Shown here: positions 17,292 to 26,737 of the stretch, in pieces | Layout: the number at the start of each line of letters is the position of its first letter | Numbering within the stretch: position 1 is the first letter of the stretch | DNA from: an uncultured Pelagibacteraceae bacterium | GTDB taxonomy: Bacteria > Pseudomonadota > Alphaproteobacteria > Pelagibacterales > Pelagibacteraceae | Assembly (NCBI GenBank): GCA_902556905.1 | Contig: CACDYK010000010.1 | Location: forward strand, 1-50,702 | Length of the DNA stretch: 50,702 nt | Direction of reading: 5' to 3' | The notes under the pieces: generated by a model | Database searches by the model: none | Seen by the model: only the letters and a program-made list of their open reading frames with translations | What the model was told of the DNA's origin: nothing | Translations under genes and position numbers: made by a program

Positions 17292-18665
17292 CTATAAAAA
17301 ATAAGCTCCCACACCCAAAAATGACACAAAACCTATAACGTCAGTAATTGTAGTGACAAATACACTAGATGCAATGGCTGGATCTATATTCATTTTTTTT
17401 AAAGTAACTGGAACCAAAATACCAAAGAGTCCAGCAATAATCATAGTTAGTACCATTGAGATTGATATTATAATTGAAAGAGTACTGTCTTGAAACCAAA
17501 TTTGAACAATAAAAGCACTTATAGCTGCGAAAATAATTCCATTTAATATTCCGATAGAAAATTCCTTAATAACATTTGAAGTAAAATTATTTTCTGTCAA
17601 ATCGTTAGTTGCTATTGTTCGAACTGTTACTGCTAAAGTTTGCATTCCAGCATTACCACCCATCGATGCAACTATAGGCATTAAAAATGCTAAGACTACC
17701 ATTTGCTCAATCGTTGCACCAAATAAGCTAATGCACCATGTGGCTAAAAATGCAGTAAATAAATTTAATAGGAGCCAGTTAAATCTTCTTTTAGTTTTTG
17801 TAATTACACCATCAGTAATTTCCTCGTCACCTACCCCAGCTAATCTCAATGCATCTTCTTCAGCTTCTTCTTGTAATACAGTTAAAACGTCATCACTCAT
17901 AATCATTCCAACTAGCTTATTATTTTTGTCTACAACTGCGGCCGAATTCAAATTATAGTTTTCAAATAAGTTAGCCACTTCCTCTTTATCCATATCAACA
18001 GGTATTAGTAATTGAGACTCTGACATAATTGAAAGCATTTTAGTGTCTCTTGATGTGGTTAATACACGAGAAGAAGGAACTGTACCTATAGGTTTGAATT
18101 CTTCGTTAATAATGAATATTTCTAAAAATTCCTCTGGAAGATCTTTATTTTCCCTTAAATAATCAATTGTTTGACCTACAGACCAATTACTAGGTATAGC
18201 AGTAAATTCTCGTTGCATTATTCTTGCAGCGGTGTCCTCTGGATAACTTAGACTTTCTAATAATGCAAAACGGTCTTTTGGTGGTAGTGAGCTAAGAATA
18301 TTATTTTTTTCTTCTTCTGGTACATTTTCTAATATTGATATTGCATCATCAGATTCAAGATTAGCTAAAATTGAAACAATTGAATCTGATGAAAGATAGG
18401 TAATAATTTCTGTTTGAACAGACTCATTGAGTTCAACAAAAACTTCAGGGTCAATTTTAAAATTATTAAGCTTTATTAGACTTTCTCTGTCAGATTGATT
18501 TAAGTGTTCAATTATATCAGCGGCATCTGCTGGATGCATTTCTTTAAAAGAATTCGTAATAAAAAGAGCATCATTGTTGGCAATTTTAGATGTTACTACT
18601 TTTATGTATTCTTTATTAAATTCAAAATTTACTTTTTTATCTTTTATTTTTTTAACTAAAGACAT
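17292..18665 (-). CDS. mgtE: Magnesium transporter MgtE
   Basis: Mg2+ channel of the inner membrane, 457 residues with the full domain order. An N-terminal superhelical domain (to about 150) includes MHPADAADIIEHL and DRFALLESL. Two CBS domains follow (about 155-285, with SRVLTTSR and VGMIMSDDVLTVL), then five hydrophobic segments with PIVASMGGNAGMQTLAVTVR, the conserved pore stretch, and a C-terminal segment with FVTTITDVIGF. In the family, cytosolic Mg2+ binding to the N and CBS domains closes the channel. The gene is divergent from lipB and convergent with panC, with only two bases between stops. Confidence 0.96.
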   Translation of the reverse strand: MSLVKKIKDKKVNFEFNKEYIKVVTSKIANNDALFITNSFKEMHPADAADIIEHLNQSDRESLIKLNNFKIDPEVFVELNESVQTEIITYLSSDSIVSILANLESDDAISILENVPEEEKNNILSSLPPKDRFALLESLSYPEDTAARIMQREFTAIPSNWSVGQTIDYLRENKDLPEEFLEIFIINEEFKPIGTVPSSRVLTTSRDTKMLSIMSESQLLIPVDMDKEEVANLFENYNLNSAAVVDKNNKLVGMIMSDDVLTVLQEEAEEDALRLAGVGDEEITDGVITKTKRRFNWLLLNLFTAFLATWCISLFGATIEQMVVLAFLMPIVASMGGNAGMQTLAVTVRTIATNDLTENNFTSNVIKEFSIGILNGIIFAAISAFIVQIWFQDSTLSIIISISMVLTMIIAGLFGILVPVTLKKMNIDPAIASSVFVTTITDVIGFVSFLGVGAYFL

Positions 18666-18685
18666 AAATCTACCTATAATTTAGG

Positions 18686-18714
18686 TTGGACTATTAATAG
18701 ATAATTAAGATAAT
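18686..18714 (+). promoter_or_regulatory. Predicted sigma-70 promoter for lipB
   Basis: TTGGAC at 18686-18691 and GATAAT at 18709-18714 are separated by 17 bases. Transcription would start at about 18720, only some five bases before the lipB ATG at 18726, giving a nearly leaderless mRNA. This is the only spacer available between the divergent mgtE and lipB genes. It is a sequence match only. Confidence 0.5.
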
Positions 18715-18725
18715 ACAATTTATAA

Positions 18726-19343
18726 ATGAATATAGAGATCAAAAAGTCAATAAAACCAATAAATTATTTTGATGCTATAAACTTATTGGAGAAAAGATTG
18801 GAAGATTTACATAATAATATTGATAAAGAGCTAATTTGGACATTAGAACATAATGAAATATTTACAGCTGGGACAAGTTATAAAGAAAGTGAAATTTTAG
18901 ATAATTCTATAGATTTAATAAAAACTAATCGTGGTGGTAAAATTACTTGTCATGCGCCTGGTCAACTAATCTGTTATTTTGTTTTAGATTTAAGAAAAAA
19001 AAAAGATATTAGAAAATTTATTTCTTGTATTGAAAAATCAATTATTGAAACTTTAAAAGATTACCAAATAGAAACATTTTCAGACAAAGATAATGTTGGT
19101 ATTTGGTATAAAAAAAACCACACAATAAATAAAGTTGCAGCAATTGGAATAAGAGTAAAAAAATGGATTGCCTATCATGGGTTTGCAATAAATATAAACA
19201 ATAATCTTGATCAATATAAAAAAATTATACCCTGTGGAATTAAAGATAAAGGTATCACGAATTTAATTAGTATTGCTGATAATGACTATTCAAACTTAGA
19301 TAATTTATTAATAAAAAAATTTACTTCAAATCTGAAAATCTAA
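18726..19343 (+). CDS. lipB: Octanoyl-[acyl carrier protein]-protein N-octanoyltransferase
   Basis: Transfers octanoate from acyl carrier protein to lipoate-dependent enzymes, for LipA to sulfurate later. 205 residues. Family marks are NRGGKIT, the HxPGQ loop, [23 protein letters not shown] with the catalytic Lys, and [12 protein letters not shown] with the acyl-accepting Cys170. The usual THGPGQ-type motif reads TCHAPGQ here, a small departure next to the active site. The last 23 bases overlap the end of the convergent pseudouridine synthase gene. Confidence 0.93.
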   Translation: MNIEIKKSIKPINYFDAINLLEKRLEDLHNNIDKELIWTLEHNEIFTAGTSYKESEILDNSIDLIKTNRGGKITCHAPGQLICYFVLDLRKKKDIRKFISCIEKSIIETLKDYQIETFSDKDNVGIWYKKNHTINKVAAIGIRVKKWIAYHGFAININNNLDQYKKIIPCGIKDKGITNLISIADNDYSNLDNLLIKKFTSNLKI

Positions 19344-20238
19344 GTCTTTTTGTCTTTAATAATTTTTTAAAATAATCAGGTAACAAAGCAGTGTATGTAT
19401 GTTTAACATTATCTATTATAAATTTAATTTGGTATGAATGAAGCATTAAATTTTTATTTAAACCTCTAGAAGAATTAGATAATTTATATTTGATATCACC
19501 AAATATTGGCTGTCCTAGAGCATATAATTGTTTTCTGAGTTGATGCTTACGGCCGGTAATAGGTTTTAATTCGACCAAGGTTGCTTCTGAATTTTTATCT
19601 AAAACTTTATAAATTGTTTTTGCCTTTTCTATAATTTTTCTTTCTCCATCATATCGAATAAGATCCTCATTCCATTCTCCAGAATCTTTATTTAATTCAC
19701 CATGACAAATAGCCAAATATGTTTTATGAACTTTTCGTAATCTGAACAAAGATGTTAATAATTGTGCAGACTCTCTCGTCTTAGCCATTATGAAAACACC
19801 AGAGGTATCTTTATCTAATCTATGAACAGAATAAGGTTTTGTGCCTTGAAAAATTTCACTTTTAGCAAAAATATCTACTAAATTCTTTTTTGATTTAGTT
19901 CCACCTTGAACTGAAATACCAGAGCTTTTATTTAATACTATAAAATTTTTGTTATTATCAATAATTTGATCCTCATTAGATTTTATAATTTCCTTGGAAG
20001 GTTCAAATTTAATTTTTTTTTGAATTATTATTTCTTTAAAATCTAAATCAAAAATGTTTATAATATCGTTCGTTTTAACTTTGGTTGAACTCTTAATTTT
20101 TTTTTTATTTATTTTTATTTTTCCAGAACGTAAATGTTTTTCAATTAATCCTTGTGGAATTTTACCTACTTTAAATCTTAACCAACGATCTATACGCATG
20201 TCATTACACGTTGAATCAACGGTATATGACTTTTTCAT
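19321..20238 (-). CDS. rluC: RluC/RluD-family 23S rRNA pseudouridine synthase
   Basis: Converts uridines to pseudouridine in large-subunit rRNA. 305 residues: an S4 RNA-binding domain at about 14-60 ([11 protein letters not shown], then [13 protein letters not shown]), followed by the RluA-type catalytic domain with Asp142 in [10 protein letters not shown] and the later [10 protein letters not shown] and GDIKY segments. RluC and RluD are hard to separate by eye; RluC is my preference. It starts 10 bases after rplQ on the same strand, so it is probably the last gene of the ribosomal protein block, a fitting place for an rRNA modification enzyme. Its 3' end overlaps lipB. Confidence 0.88.
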   Translation of the reverse strand: MKKSYTVDSTCNDMRIDRWLRFKVGKIPQGLIEKHLRSGKIKINKKKIKSSTKVKTNDIINIFDLDFKEIIIQKKIKFEPSKEIIKSNEDQIIDNNKNFIVLNKSSGISVQGGTKSKKNLVDIFAKSEIFQGTKPYSVHRLDKDTSGVFIMAKTRESAQLLTSLFRLRKVHKTYLAICHGELNKDSGEWNEDLIRYDGERKIIEKAKTIYKVLDKNSEATLVELKPITGRKHQLRKQLYALGQPIFGDIKYKLSNSSRGLNKNLMLHSYQIKFIIDNVKHTYTALLPDYFKKLLKTKRLRFSDLK

Positions 20239-20248
20239 ACTTTAAAAT

Positions 20249-20692
20249 TTATGCTGTTGCTTGATTCTTTTCTTCAGCTTTAGGTGTTTCTTTTGAAGCG
20301 TCTTTTTTAGGCTTATCTACTCTTTTTGCTTCAACATCTCTATCTACAAATTCAATGATAGCCATAGGTGCGTTATCCCCATATCTAAATCCAGCTTTTA
20401 TAATTCTAGTATATCCACCATTTCTTTTTTCATATCTTTTTGAGAGTGTTTTTTTTACTTTATTGGCTGATTTAATATCTTGCAATTGAGAAACTAACAT
20501 TTTTGTAGTTTGCAATGTTTCTTTTTTTCCGAGTGTAATAATCTTATCAGCTTGTGGTTTTAAAAATTTTGCTTTTGGCAAAGTAGTTTTAATTTGCTCA
20601 TATTTAATTAAAGAATTTAACATATTTTTTAAAAGAGCTTTTCTATGTTCAGAAGTTCTATTTAACTTCTTATTTGCCATTCCGTGTCTCAT
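20249..20692 (-). CDS. rplQ: 50S ribosomal protein L17
   Basis: 147 residues, last ribosomal protein gene of the alpha operon. The core is clear: MRHG, KLNRTSEHRKALLKNML at the N-terminus, LGKKETLQTTKMLV and NGGYTRIIKAGFRYGDNAPMA. After about residue 118 comes an Ala/Glu/Lys-rich tail (KKDASKETPKAEEK) that is longer than in E. coli and probably disordered. The start MRHG rather than the internal MANKK is kept because MRH is universal in L17. It shares one base with the rpoA stop. Confidence 0.97.
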   Translation of the reverse strand: MRHGMANKKLNRTSEHRKALLKNMLNSLIKYEQIKTTLPKAKFLKPQADKIITLGKKETLQTTKMLVSQLQDIKSANKVKKTLSKRYEKRNGGYTRIIKAGFRYGDNAPMAIIEFVDRDVEAKRVDKPKKDASKETPKAEEKNQATA

Positions 20693-21720
20693 TAGATAGC
20701 TTCCTCTAACTTTTTGGACATTTCTGCAATATTATCTGGTGGCCAATTCGGAATTTCCATTCCTAAGTATAAAGACATTCCAGTTAAAACCTCTTTGATT
20801 TCATTTAGAGATTTTCTTCCAAAATTAGGAGTTCTTAGCATTTCACCTTCAGATTTTTGCACTAAATCACCGATGTAAATTATATTATCATTTTTAAGAC
20901 AATTCATCGATCTAACTGAAAGCTCAAGTTCATCAACTTTTCTCAATAAATTTTTATTAAATTCAGGTTCTGTTGATACTTCCTTCACAGGAGCTTCAAC
21001 TGGCTCATCAAAATTAACAAACATTTTTAGTTGATCTTGAAAAATTCTTGCTGAATAAGCAACAGCATCTTCTGCAGATATAGAACCATTAGTTTCAACT
21101 TCCATGATAAGTTTGTCGTAGTCTAATGCTTTGCCTTCTCTTGCTGTACTTATTGAATAAGAAACTTTTTTAACAGGACTATATAGTGAGTCTATTGCTA
21201 TTAGGCCAAGTGGTGGTTCCTCTGGCTTATTTAAATCAGCAGGCACATATCCTTTTCCAGTACTTACATTCATTTCCATATGAAAATTTGTATTCTCATC
21301 AAGATTACATATAACTAATTCTGGATTTAATATTTCAACATCTGCAACTTGCGCTATATCAGAAGCTTTAATTTCACCAGGTCCTTTTGCATCAAGTATA
21401 AGTTTTTTTGTTCCTTCTGAATTACATTTTAAAGCTAAAGTCTTAACATTTAAGACTATATCAGTAACATCTTCTCTTACACCTTTTATAGATGTGAATT
21501 CATGTAAAACTCCATCAATTTGAATTGAAGTAACCGCTGCACCTCTTATTGATGAAAGTAAAATTCTTCTTAAAGAATTACCCAAAGTTAAACCGTAACC
21601 CTTTTCTAGGGGTTCTGCGATAATTTTTGCATGAGTTAGATCATCACTAATTTGAACATCTAATTTAGACGGTTTAATTAATGATTTCCAATTTTTTACA
21701 TTTACATTTTCGACTTCCAT
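20692..21720 (-). CDS. rpoA: RNA polymerase alpha subunit
   Basis: 342 residues. The N-terminal dimerisation domain holds [18 protein letters not shown] (about 40-57), the assembly contact with beta. A linker leads to the C-terminal DNA- and activator-binding domain with helix-hairpin-helix residues ([31 protein letters not shown]). Located between rpsK and rplQ with one-base stop/start overlaps on both sides, as in the standard alpha operon but without rpsD, which E. coli has between rpsK and rpoA. Confidence 0.98.
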   Translation of the reverse strand: MEVENVNVKNWKSLIKPSKLDVQISDDLTHAKIIAEPLEKGYGLTLGNSLRRILLSSIRGAAVTSIQIDGVLHEFTSIKGVREDVTDIVLNVKTLALKCNSEGTKKLILDAKGPGEIKASDIAQVADVEILNPELVICNLDENTNFHMEMNVSTGKGYVPADLNKPEEPPLGLIAIDSLYSPVKKVSYSISTAREGKALDYDKLIMEVETNGSISAEDAVAYSARIFQDQLKMFVNFDEPVEAPVKEVSTEPEFNKNLLRKVDELELSVRSMNCLKNDNIIYIGDLVQKSEGEMLRTPNFGRKSLNEIKEVLTGMSLYLGMEIPNWPPDNIAEMSKKLEEAI

Positions 21721-22169
21721 TAAACTCTCCTTTTCTTTGGTGGTCTAGTTCCATTATGAGGCATGGGTGTTGTATCTTTAATTGATAGAATTTTAAAACC
21801 TCTTGCTTGTAATGCTCTTAAAGCTGTTTCACGTCCAGAGCCAGGGCCCTTCACTTCAACAGATAAAGTTTTCATTCCATATTCCAATGCTTTAGAGGCA
21901 GCAGCATCAGCAGCAATTTGTGCAGCATAAGGAGTAGACTTTCTTGATCCTTTAAAACCTTTTTGCCCGGCAGATGCCCAAGATATTACATTTCCATTAG
22001 TATCTGCAATTGAAATAATTGTATTATTAAAAGTAGATTGCACATAGGCAATACCATTTAAAATATTCTTTTTAACTTTTTTCTTTTTTGAATAAGAACT
22101 TTTATTACTTTTTTTTGAGGATTTATCTACCTTCTGATCTTTATTTTCAACTTTATCAGCTTTAGCCAT
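21720..22169 (-). CDS. rpsK: 30S ribosomal protein S11
   Basis: 149 residues, about 20 longer than E. coli S11. The extra length is an N-terminal Lys/Ser-rich stretch (about residues 1-34) ahead of the conserved core ([57 protein letters not shown]). S11 lies on the small-subunit platform. A downstream start would remove the extension, but no ATG lies between, so the extension appears genuine. Confidence 0.97.
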   Translation of the reverse strand: MAKADKVENKDQKVDKSSKKSNKSSYSKKKKVKKNILNGIAYVQSTFNNTIISIADTNGNVISWASAGQKGFKGSRKSTPYAAQIAADAAASKALEYGMKTLSVEVKGPGSGRETALRALQARGFKILSIKDTTPMPHNGTRPPKKRRV

Positions 22170-22171
22170 AA

Positions 22172-22555
22172 TTATTTTTTAGTTGGAGTTAATTTTTTCC
22201 CAGCAATAGCGATAGCTTTACCTTTTCTTGTTCTAGCATTGCATCTTGTTCTTTGACCTCTAACAGGTAATTTTTTTCTATGTCTTGTTCCTCTGTAACA
22301 AGCTAAATCTATTAATCTTTTAATTGTAAGAGAGTAGTCTCTTCTAAGATCTCCCTCTACTTTAAAATTAGCATCAATATATTCTCTAATTTTTAAAATT
22401 TCATCATCTGTTAATTCATTAATTCTTTTTGCTCTTGGAATTTCAAGTGAAGTACAAATTTGATTAGAAAATTTGTCACCTATTCCATAGATATATGTAA
22501 GGCCTATGTGAACAAGCTTATTTTGTGGAATGTTGATACCTGCAATACGAGCCAT
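22172..22555 (-). CDS. rpsM: 30S ribosomal protein S13
   Basis: 127 residues. N-terminal [13 protein letters not shown] and the helix-hairpin-helix GLTYIYGIG match S13, as does the basic C-terminus ([25 protein letters not shown]), which contacts 16S rRNA and the P-site tRNA. First gene after a 56-base gap that carries a promoter-like sequence, so this is likely the start of the alpha operon transcript. Confidence 0.98.
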   Translation of the reverse strand: MARIAGINIPQNKLVHIGLTYIYGIGDKFSNQICTSLEIPRAKRINELTDDEILKIREYIDANFKVEGDLRRDYSLTIKRLIDLACYRGTRHRKKLPVRGQRTRCNARTRKGKAIAIAGKKLTPTKK

Positions 22556-22579
22556 AGTTTTTGTGATAATTTTGTGCCT

Positions 22580-22607
22580 TTTATATAATAAGATTACTTA
22601 AAGTCAA
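22580..22607 (-). promoter_or_regulatory. Predicted internal sigma-70 promoter for rpsM-rpsK-rpoA-rplQ
   Basis: In the 56 bases between adk and rpsM, reading leftward, TTGACT (22607-22602) and TATAAA (22585-22580) lie 16 bases apart. Transcription would start near 22573, leaving an untranslated leader of about 18 bases before rpsM. Both hexamers are close to consensus. This is one of few gaps above 50 bases in the ribosomal block. Confidence 0.5.
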
Positions 22608-22611
22608 TGTC

Positions 22612-23175
22612 TTAAACATCGATAAAAGCCTCAATTTCCTTTGTTATTTGATCAATTTCTTGTGTTCCATTTATCTCATGAAAATTTAGATTCTTAGAGT
22701 AGTAATCTAATACAGGTCTGGTTGTTTCCATGTATGTGTCATATCTATTAAGAATAGTATCCGTATTATCATCAGATCTATTTTCTAATATTTTTCTTTT
22801 TTCAATTCTTTCTATGATTATATCTTTATTTACATTTAAAAAGAAAATATGATCAATTTTTTGATTTGAGTTATCTAATAAAAAATCTAGATATTTTGCC
22901 TGACTTAATGATCTAGGATATCCATCAAATATTAATTTATCTTTTTTGTGAGGGTCATCTATTAATTTTTTAATCAATGCGTTAACAATTTCGTCGCTAA
23001 CAAATTTACCTTCATTCATGTTATTTGTTATTTGTTGGCCAATATCTGAATTTTTTTTAATCTCTTGTCTTAGAATATCACCTGTAGAAACTTGAAAATT
23101 GTTTAGTTTATGAACTAAATACTTAGACTGGGTGCCTTTACCTGCGCCTGGAGGCCCAAATAAAATAATATTCAC
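22612..23175 (-). CDS. adk: Adenylate kinase (short-lid type)
   Basis: Interconverts ATP + AMP with 2 ADP. 187 residues rather than ~214: the P-loop is GPPGAGKGTQ (residues 7-16), followed by QVSTGDILRQE, the AMP-binding segment and FDGYPRSLSQA. The lid between EKRKILENR and the last helices is reduced to a short loop (RSDDNTDTILNRYDTYMETTRP) without a zinc site, so it is the short-form enzyme. Its place between secY and rpsM is the common alphaproteobacterial arrangement. Confidence 0.97.
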   Translation of the reverse strand: MNIILFGPPGAGKGTQSKYLVHKLNNFQVSTGDILRQEIKKNSDIGQQITNNMNEGKFVSDEIVNALIKKLIDDPHKKDKLIFDGYPRSLSQAKYLDFLLDNSNQKIDHIFFLNVNKDIIIERIEKRKILENRSDDNTDTILNRYDTYMETTRPVLDYYSKNLNFHEINGTQEIDQITKEIEAFIDV

Positions 23176-24456
23176 TTACTTACCAAATTTTGTTTTCTTG
23201 ATTAATTGTTCATATTGAGAACTCATTAATCTTGTTTGAATTTGTGTCACTGTATCAATAGCAACAACTACAACAATTAAAATTGAGGCACCTCCTAAAT
23301 AAAAAGGTATTGGATAATTTGCAATTAAAAACTCTGGCATTAAGCAAACTAAAGTTAAGTATAATGCACCTATTGTTGTTAATTTAGTTGATATATTTTG
23401 AATATATAATGCTGTACTTTCACCCGGTCTTATTCCTGGAACAAAACCACCATATTTTCTTAAATTATCTGCAGTCTCTGTAGGGTTAAAAGTTATAGAT
23501 GTATAAAAAAAAGTAAAAAATATTATTCCAGATGCATACAACAACATGTAAAGAGGTTGTCCTTGAGTGAAATAAGAACTTAAATTTAAAAAGGTATCAT
23601 TATTTGAAAAAGAAAAATTTGAAAAAGTTACCGGTAGTAACAATAAAGCTGAAGCAAAAATTGCCGGTATAACACCAGCTTGGTTAATTTTAAGTGGCAA
23701 GTGAGATGACTCTCCACCATACATTTTGTTTCCCATTTGTCTTTTTGGATAATTAATCAAAATTTTTCTTAAAGCTCTTTCCATAAAGACTACAAATAAA
23801 ATTGTTGCAATTAATAAAACAAATATAGCTAAAATCATAAATGTTGATACAGCTCCTGTTCGTCCAAGTTCAAAAGTTGTAACCAATGCTCTTGGAATTT
23901 CAGCAACTATTCCAGCAAAAATTATTAAAGAAATACCATTACCTATTCCTCTTTGAGTAATTTGTTCACCAAGCCACATTAAAAACATGGTCCCTGCTAC
24001 TATAGTTGTAACAGTTGTAATTTTAAAAAAGGCCCCTGGATTAATTACTAAATCAGCTGAAGACTCTAAACCTACTGATAAGCCGTATCCTTGAACTGTA
24101 GCTAATAAGACTGTTCCGTATCTTGTAATTTGTGTAATTTTTGCTCTTCCAGTTTCGCCTTGAGCTTTAAGATTTTTAAAATATTCAGAAACTCCCGTTA
24201 ATAACTGAACTATAATTGCAGATGAAATATAAGGCATTATGCCTAATGCAAATATAGCCATTCTACTAACTGCTCCACCTGCAAATACGTTAAACATTCC
24301 AAGCAACCCTTTTTGGTTACCATCCATCATCACCTTAAGTTGTTCAGGATCTATGCCTGGTAATGGGACAAAAGTGCCAAATCTATAAACTGCAAGTATG
24401 AAAATTGTAAATAGTATTCTATTTCTTAGATCGTTTGATGATGACGACGCGCTCAT
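23176..24456 (-). CDS. secY: Preprotein translocase subunit SecY
   Basis: Channel subunit of the Sec translocon, 426 residues with ten predicted membrane segments. Visible marks include NVFAGGAVSRMAIFALGIMPYI after the plug region, ITQRGIGNGISLIIFAGI, the cytoplasmic loop RRILINYPKRQ-like segment (ALRKILINYPKRQMG) and GGFVPGIRPGE. Ends one base before adk. The gene pairs functionally with secE at 47145 in the same block. Confidence 0.98.
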   Translation of the reverse strand: MSASSSSNDLRNRILFTIFILAVYRFGTFVPLPGIDPEQLKVMMDGNQKGLLGMFNVFAGGAVSRMAIFALGIMPYISSAIIVQLLTGVSEYFKNLKAQGETGRAKITQITRYGTVLLATVQGYGLSVGLESSADLVINPGAFFKITTVTTIVAGTMFLMWLGEQITQRGIGNGISLIIFAGIVAEIPRALVTTFELGRTGAVSTFMILAIFVLLIATILFVVFMERALRKILINYPKRQMGNKMYGGESSHLPLKINQAGVIPAIFASALLLLPVTFSNFSFSNNDTFLNLSSYFTQGQPLYMLLYASGIIFFTFFYTSITFNPTETADNLRKYGGFVPGIRPGESTALYIQNISTKLTTIGALYLTLVCLMPEFLIANYPIPFYLGGASILIVVVVAIDTVTQIQTRLMSSQYEQLIKKTKFGK

Positions 24457-24465
24457 TTGAATTTA

Positions 24466-24918
24466 CTATTTTTTCAATTGAATAGATCCACTAATTTTCT
24501 CTAGCTTTTCTATTGCTGATTTAGATGCTAAATCTGCCTCTATGTTAACTTTATCCTTAATCTCTCCAGTTCCAAGTATCTTAAGCTTTTGAGAATTTTT
24601 ATTAATCAATTTTAATTTTTTAAGCAATTCAATATTTATAGTATCACTAGGATTAATTGTTTTTTCATTAATAAATGATTGAATTTTTTCAAGATTCATT
24701 ATTGCTATGTTTGCTCTTGAAATAGGATTGAACCCTCTTTTAGGTAATCTTCTGTATAAAGGCATTTGCCCACCTTCAAAAGCTTTAATAGCAACACCAG
24801 ATCTGGATTTTTGACCCTTGACACCTCTTCCTGAAGTTTTGCCTTTACCTGAGCCAATGCCCCTACCAACGCGCATTTTAGATTTATTAATTTTATCTTT
24901 AGTATTTAAAGTTATCAT
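24466..24918 (-). CDS. rplO: 50S ribosomal protein L15
   Basis: 150 residues. The Gly/Lys/Arg-rich N-terminus (GRGIGSGKGKTSGRGVKGQKSR) threads into 23S rRNA; GGQMPLYRRLPKRGF is diagnostic. The C-terminal domain is present though diverged. Its ATG shares one base with the stop of rpsE, so rpmD (L30), normally between these two, is absent at this position. Confidence 0.97.
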   Translation of the reverse strand: MITLNTKDKINKSKMRVGRGIGSGKGKTSGRGVKGQKSRSGVAIKAFEGGQMPLYRRLPKRGFNPISRANIAIMNLEKIQSFINEKTINPSDTINIELLKKLKLINKNSQKLKILGTGEIKDKVNIEADLASKSAIEKLEKISGSIQLKK

Positions 24919-25433
24919 TATCCTCTTTTCTCAACTATTTCAGAAATCTTTTTATTTCTAATTGCTGAAATTTGTTTTGGCGAATTTTGTTTTAATAATG
25001 CTTTCATAGTCGCTCTAATAACATTGTGTGCGTTTGAAGTTCCCATTGATTTTGCAACAATATCTTTAACACCTAATACTTCACATACAGCTCTAACTGG
25101 TCCACCTGCGATAATTCCAGTTCCTTTAGATGCTGCTCTAAGTACAATTCTTCCTGATCCATCTTTTGCTTTAACATCGTGATGAATTGTTCTTCCTTCT
25201 CTTAAAGGTATATGTATTAATTTTCTTCTAGCAACTTCATTTGCTTTTTTAATTGCGTCAGGTACTTGTTTTGCTTTAGCATGAGCAATACCAATTTTAC
25301 CTGCTTGATTTCCTACAACTACTAAAGCAGAAAAACCAAATCTACGTCCACCTTTAACTACTTTTGTAATACGGTTGATATGAACTAATTTTTCTAAAAT
25401 ATCGTCAGTTTTTTTTTCTTTAAAATTTTCCAT
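24918..25433 (-). CDS. rpsE: 30S ribosomal protein S5
   Basis: 171 residues. The double-stranded RNA-binding-like N domain has LEKLVHINRITKVVKGGRRFGFSALVVVG and the C domain has LRAASKGTGIIAGGPVRAVCEVLGVKDI. S5 helps shape the decoding centre and mRNA entry. Two bases after rplR, one-base overlap with rplO. Confidence 0.98.
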   Translation of the reverse strand: MENFKEKKTDDILEKLVHINRITKVVKGGRRFGFSALVVVGNQAGKIGIAHAKAKQVPDAIKKANEVARRKLIHIPLREGRTIHHDVKAKDGSGRIVLRAASKGTGIIAGGPVRAVCEVLGVKDIVAKSMGTSNAHNVIRATMKALLKQNSPKQISAIRNKKISEIVEKRG

Positions 25434-25435
25434 AA

Positions 25436-25792
25436 TTAAAATTCCATTCCATTTTCACGTAAGGTTTCAGCAAATACTTTAACTCTACCATGATATCTAT
25501 AGATACCTCTATCAAAGTAAATTTTAGTAATTTTTTTCTCTTGAGCTTTTTTTGCAAGTTTTGTTGCAACTATTTTAGAAAGTTCTGTTTTATTAACTTT
25601 CTCTCCTGATTTAATATCTTTTTCAACAGAAGAAGCAGATAATAATGTAACTTTATTTATGTCATCAATTATTTGTGCAGATATATTTTTTGATGATCTA
25701 GAAATACATAGTCTGAACCTATCTTTAGAAGCAACTTTTTTAACCTTGTTGCTAACTCTAAATCTTTTTCTAATGCTTGTATTTAGTTTCAT
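25436..25792 (-). CDS. rplR: 50S ribosomal protein L18
   Basis: 118 residues. N-terminal [29 protein letters not shown] and the C-terminal [26 protein letters not shown] identify L18, which binds 5S rRNA together with L5. It shares one base with rplF. Confidence 0.98.
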   Translation of the reverse strand: MKLNTSIRKRFRVSNKVKKVASKDRFRLCISRSSKNISAQIIDDINKVTLLSASSVEKDIKSGEKVNKTELSKIVATKLAKKAQEKKITKIYFDRGIYRYHGRVKVFAETLRENGMEF

Positions 25793-26331
25793 TATTTTTT
25801 CTTTCCTTCTTTTTTGAGAACATATTGTCCTTTTTCACGTATTCCTTTACCTTTGTAAGGTTCAATTTTTCTGTATGTTTTAATCTTTGAAGCAACTGAT
25901 CCAACCTGTTGCTTATCTGAGCCTGATATCTTCAAAGTTGTTTGTTTTTCAACTTCAATTTTTATACCATCAGGAATGTCATAGTTAATATCGTGACTAT
26001 AACCAAGTTGAAGGTTTAGCTGTTTTCCTTTTAAAGCTGCTCTATAACCAACACCAACAAGTTCAAGGATTTTTTCATATCCTGTACTTGATCCAATTAC
26101 CGCATTATTGATCAAACTTCTATTCATTCCCCAAAGTCTTTTAGAATTTTGATCTAATTTTCTTGGTTTAATTGATATTTCTTTACCCTCTTTAATATCA
26201 AGATTAAACATCTCTAAATCTATGTCTAATGATTTTTTACCTAAAGGACCTTCAATATTTATTATATTTCCAGCTAAAACAACTTTAACTTTTTCAGGGA
26301 TTGAAATGCTTATTTTACCAATTTTAGACAT
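25792..26331 (-). CDS. rplF: 50S ribosomal protein L6
   Basis: 179 residues from the ATG at 26331, which overlaps the rpsH stop by one base (TAATG). The open frame extends five codons further to 26346, but MSKIGK is the normal L6 start. Two homologous domains are seen; the second contains [23 protein letters not shown] and the final [23 protein letters not shown]. Confidence 0.97.
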   Translation of the reverse strand: MSKIGKISISIPEKVKVVLAGNIINIEGPLGKKSLDIDLEMFNLDIKEGKEISIKPRKLDQNSKRLWGMNRSLINNAVIGSSTGYEKILELVGVGYRAALKGKQLNLQLGYSHDINYDIPDGIKIEVEKQTTLKISGSDKQQVGSVASKIKTYRKIEPYKGKGIREKGQYVLKKEGKKK

Positions 26332-26726
26332 TAAAATACCTTGCAAATTATTTCGCCACCAACACGTTGTTTTCTTGCGTCTATATCTGTCATAACACCT
26401 TTAGGTGTAGAAATAATCGCAATACCCAATCCATTATTCACTTTAGGTAAACTTTCTGCACTAGAAAAAATTCTTCTTCCAGGTTTTGATATACGTTCAA
26501 AAGCGCTGATAACAGGGTTACCTGAATGATACTTAAGTTCTAAAGATAAAGTAGGTTTTTTATCCTCGGCATCAATTTTAAAATCTTTAATAAATCCTTC
26601 GTTCTTAAGAATATCAGCTATTTTAGTTTTAAAGTTTGAAGATGGTAGTGCTACTTTTTTATGATTTCTTGCTTGAGCATTTTTTACTCTTGCTATCATA
26701 TCTCCAATTGGATCACTTAAACTCAT
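26331..26726 (-). CDS. rpsH: 30S ribosomal protein S8
   Basis: 131 residues. MSLSDPIGDMIARVKNAQ at the N-terminus and the C-terminal NNGLGIAIISTPKGVMTD ... GGEIICKVF are typical. In E. coli S8 represses the spc operon by binding mRNA near rplX-rplE; the same gene order is kept here, but I did not identify the RNA target. Confidence 0.98.
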   Translation of the reverse strand: MSLSDPIGDMIARVKNAQARNHKKVALPSSNFKTKIADILKNEGFIKDFKIDAEDKKPTLSLELKYHSGNPVISAFERISKPGRRIFSSAESLPKVNNGLGIAIISTPKGVMTDIDARKQRVGGEIICKVF

Positions 26727-26737
26727 AATTTTCCTTT

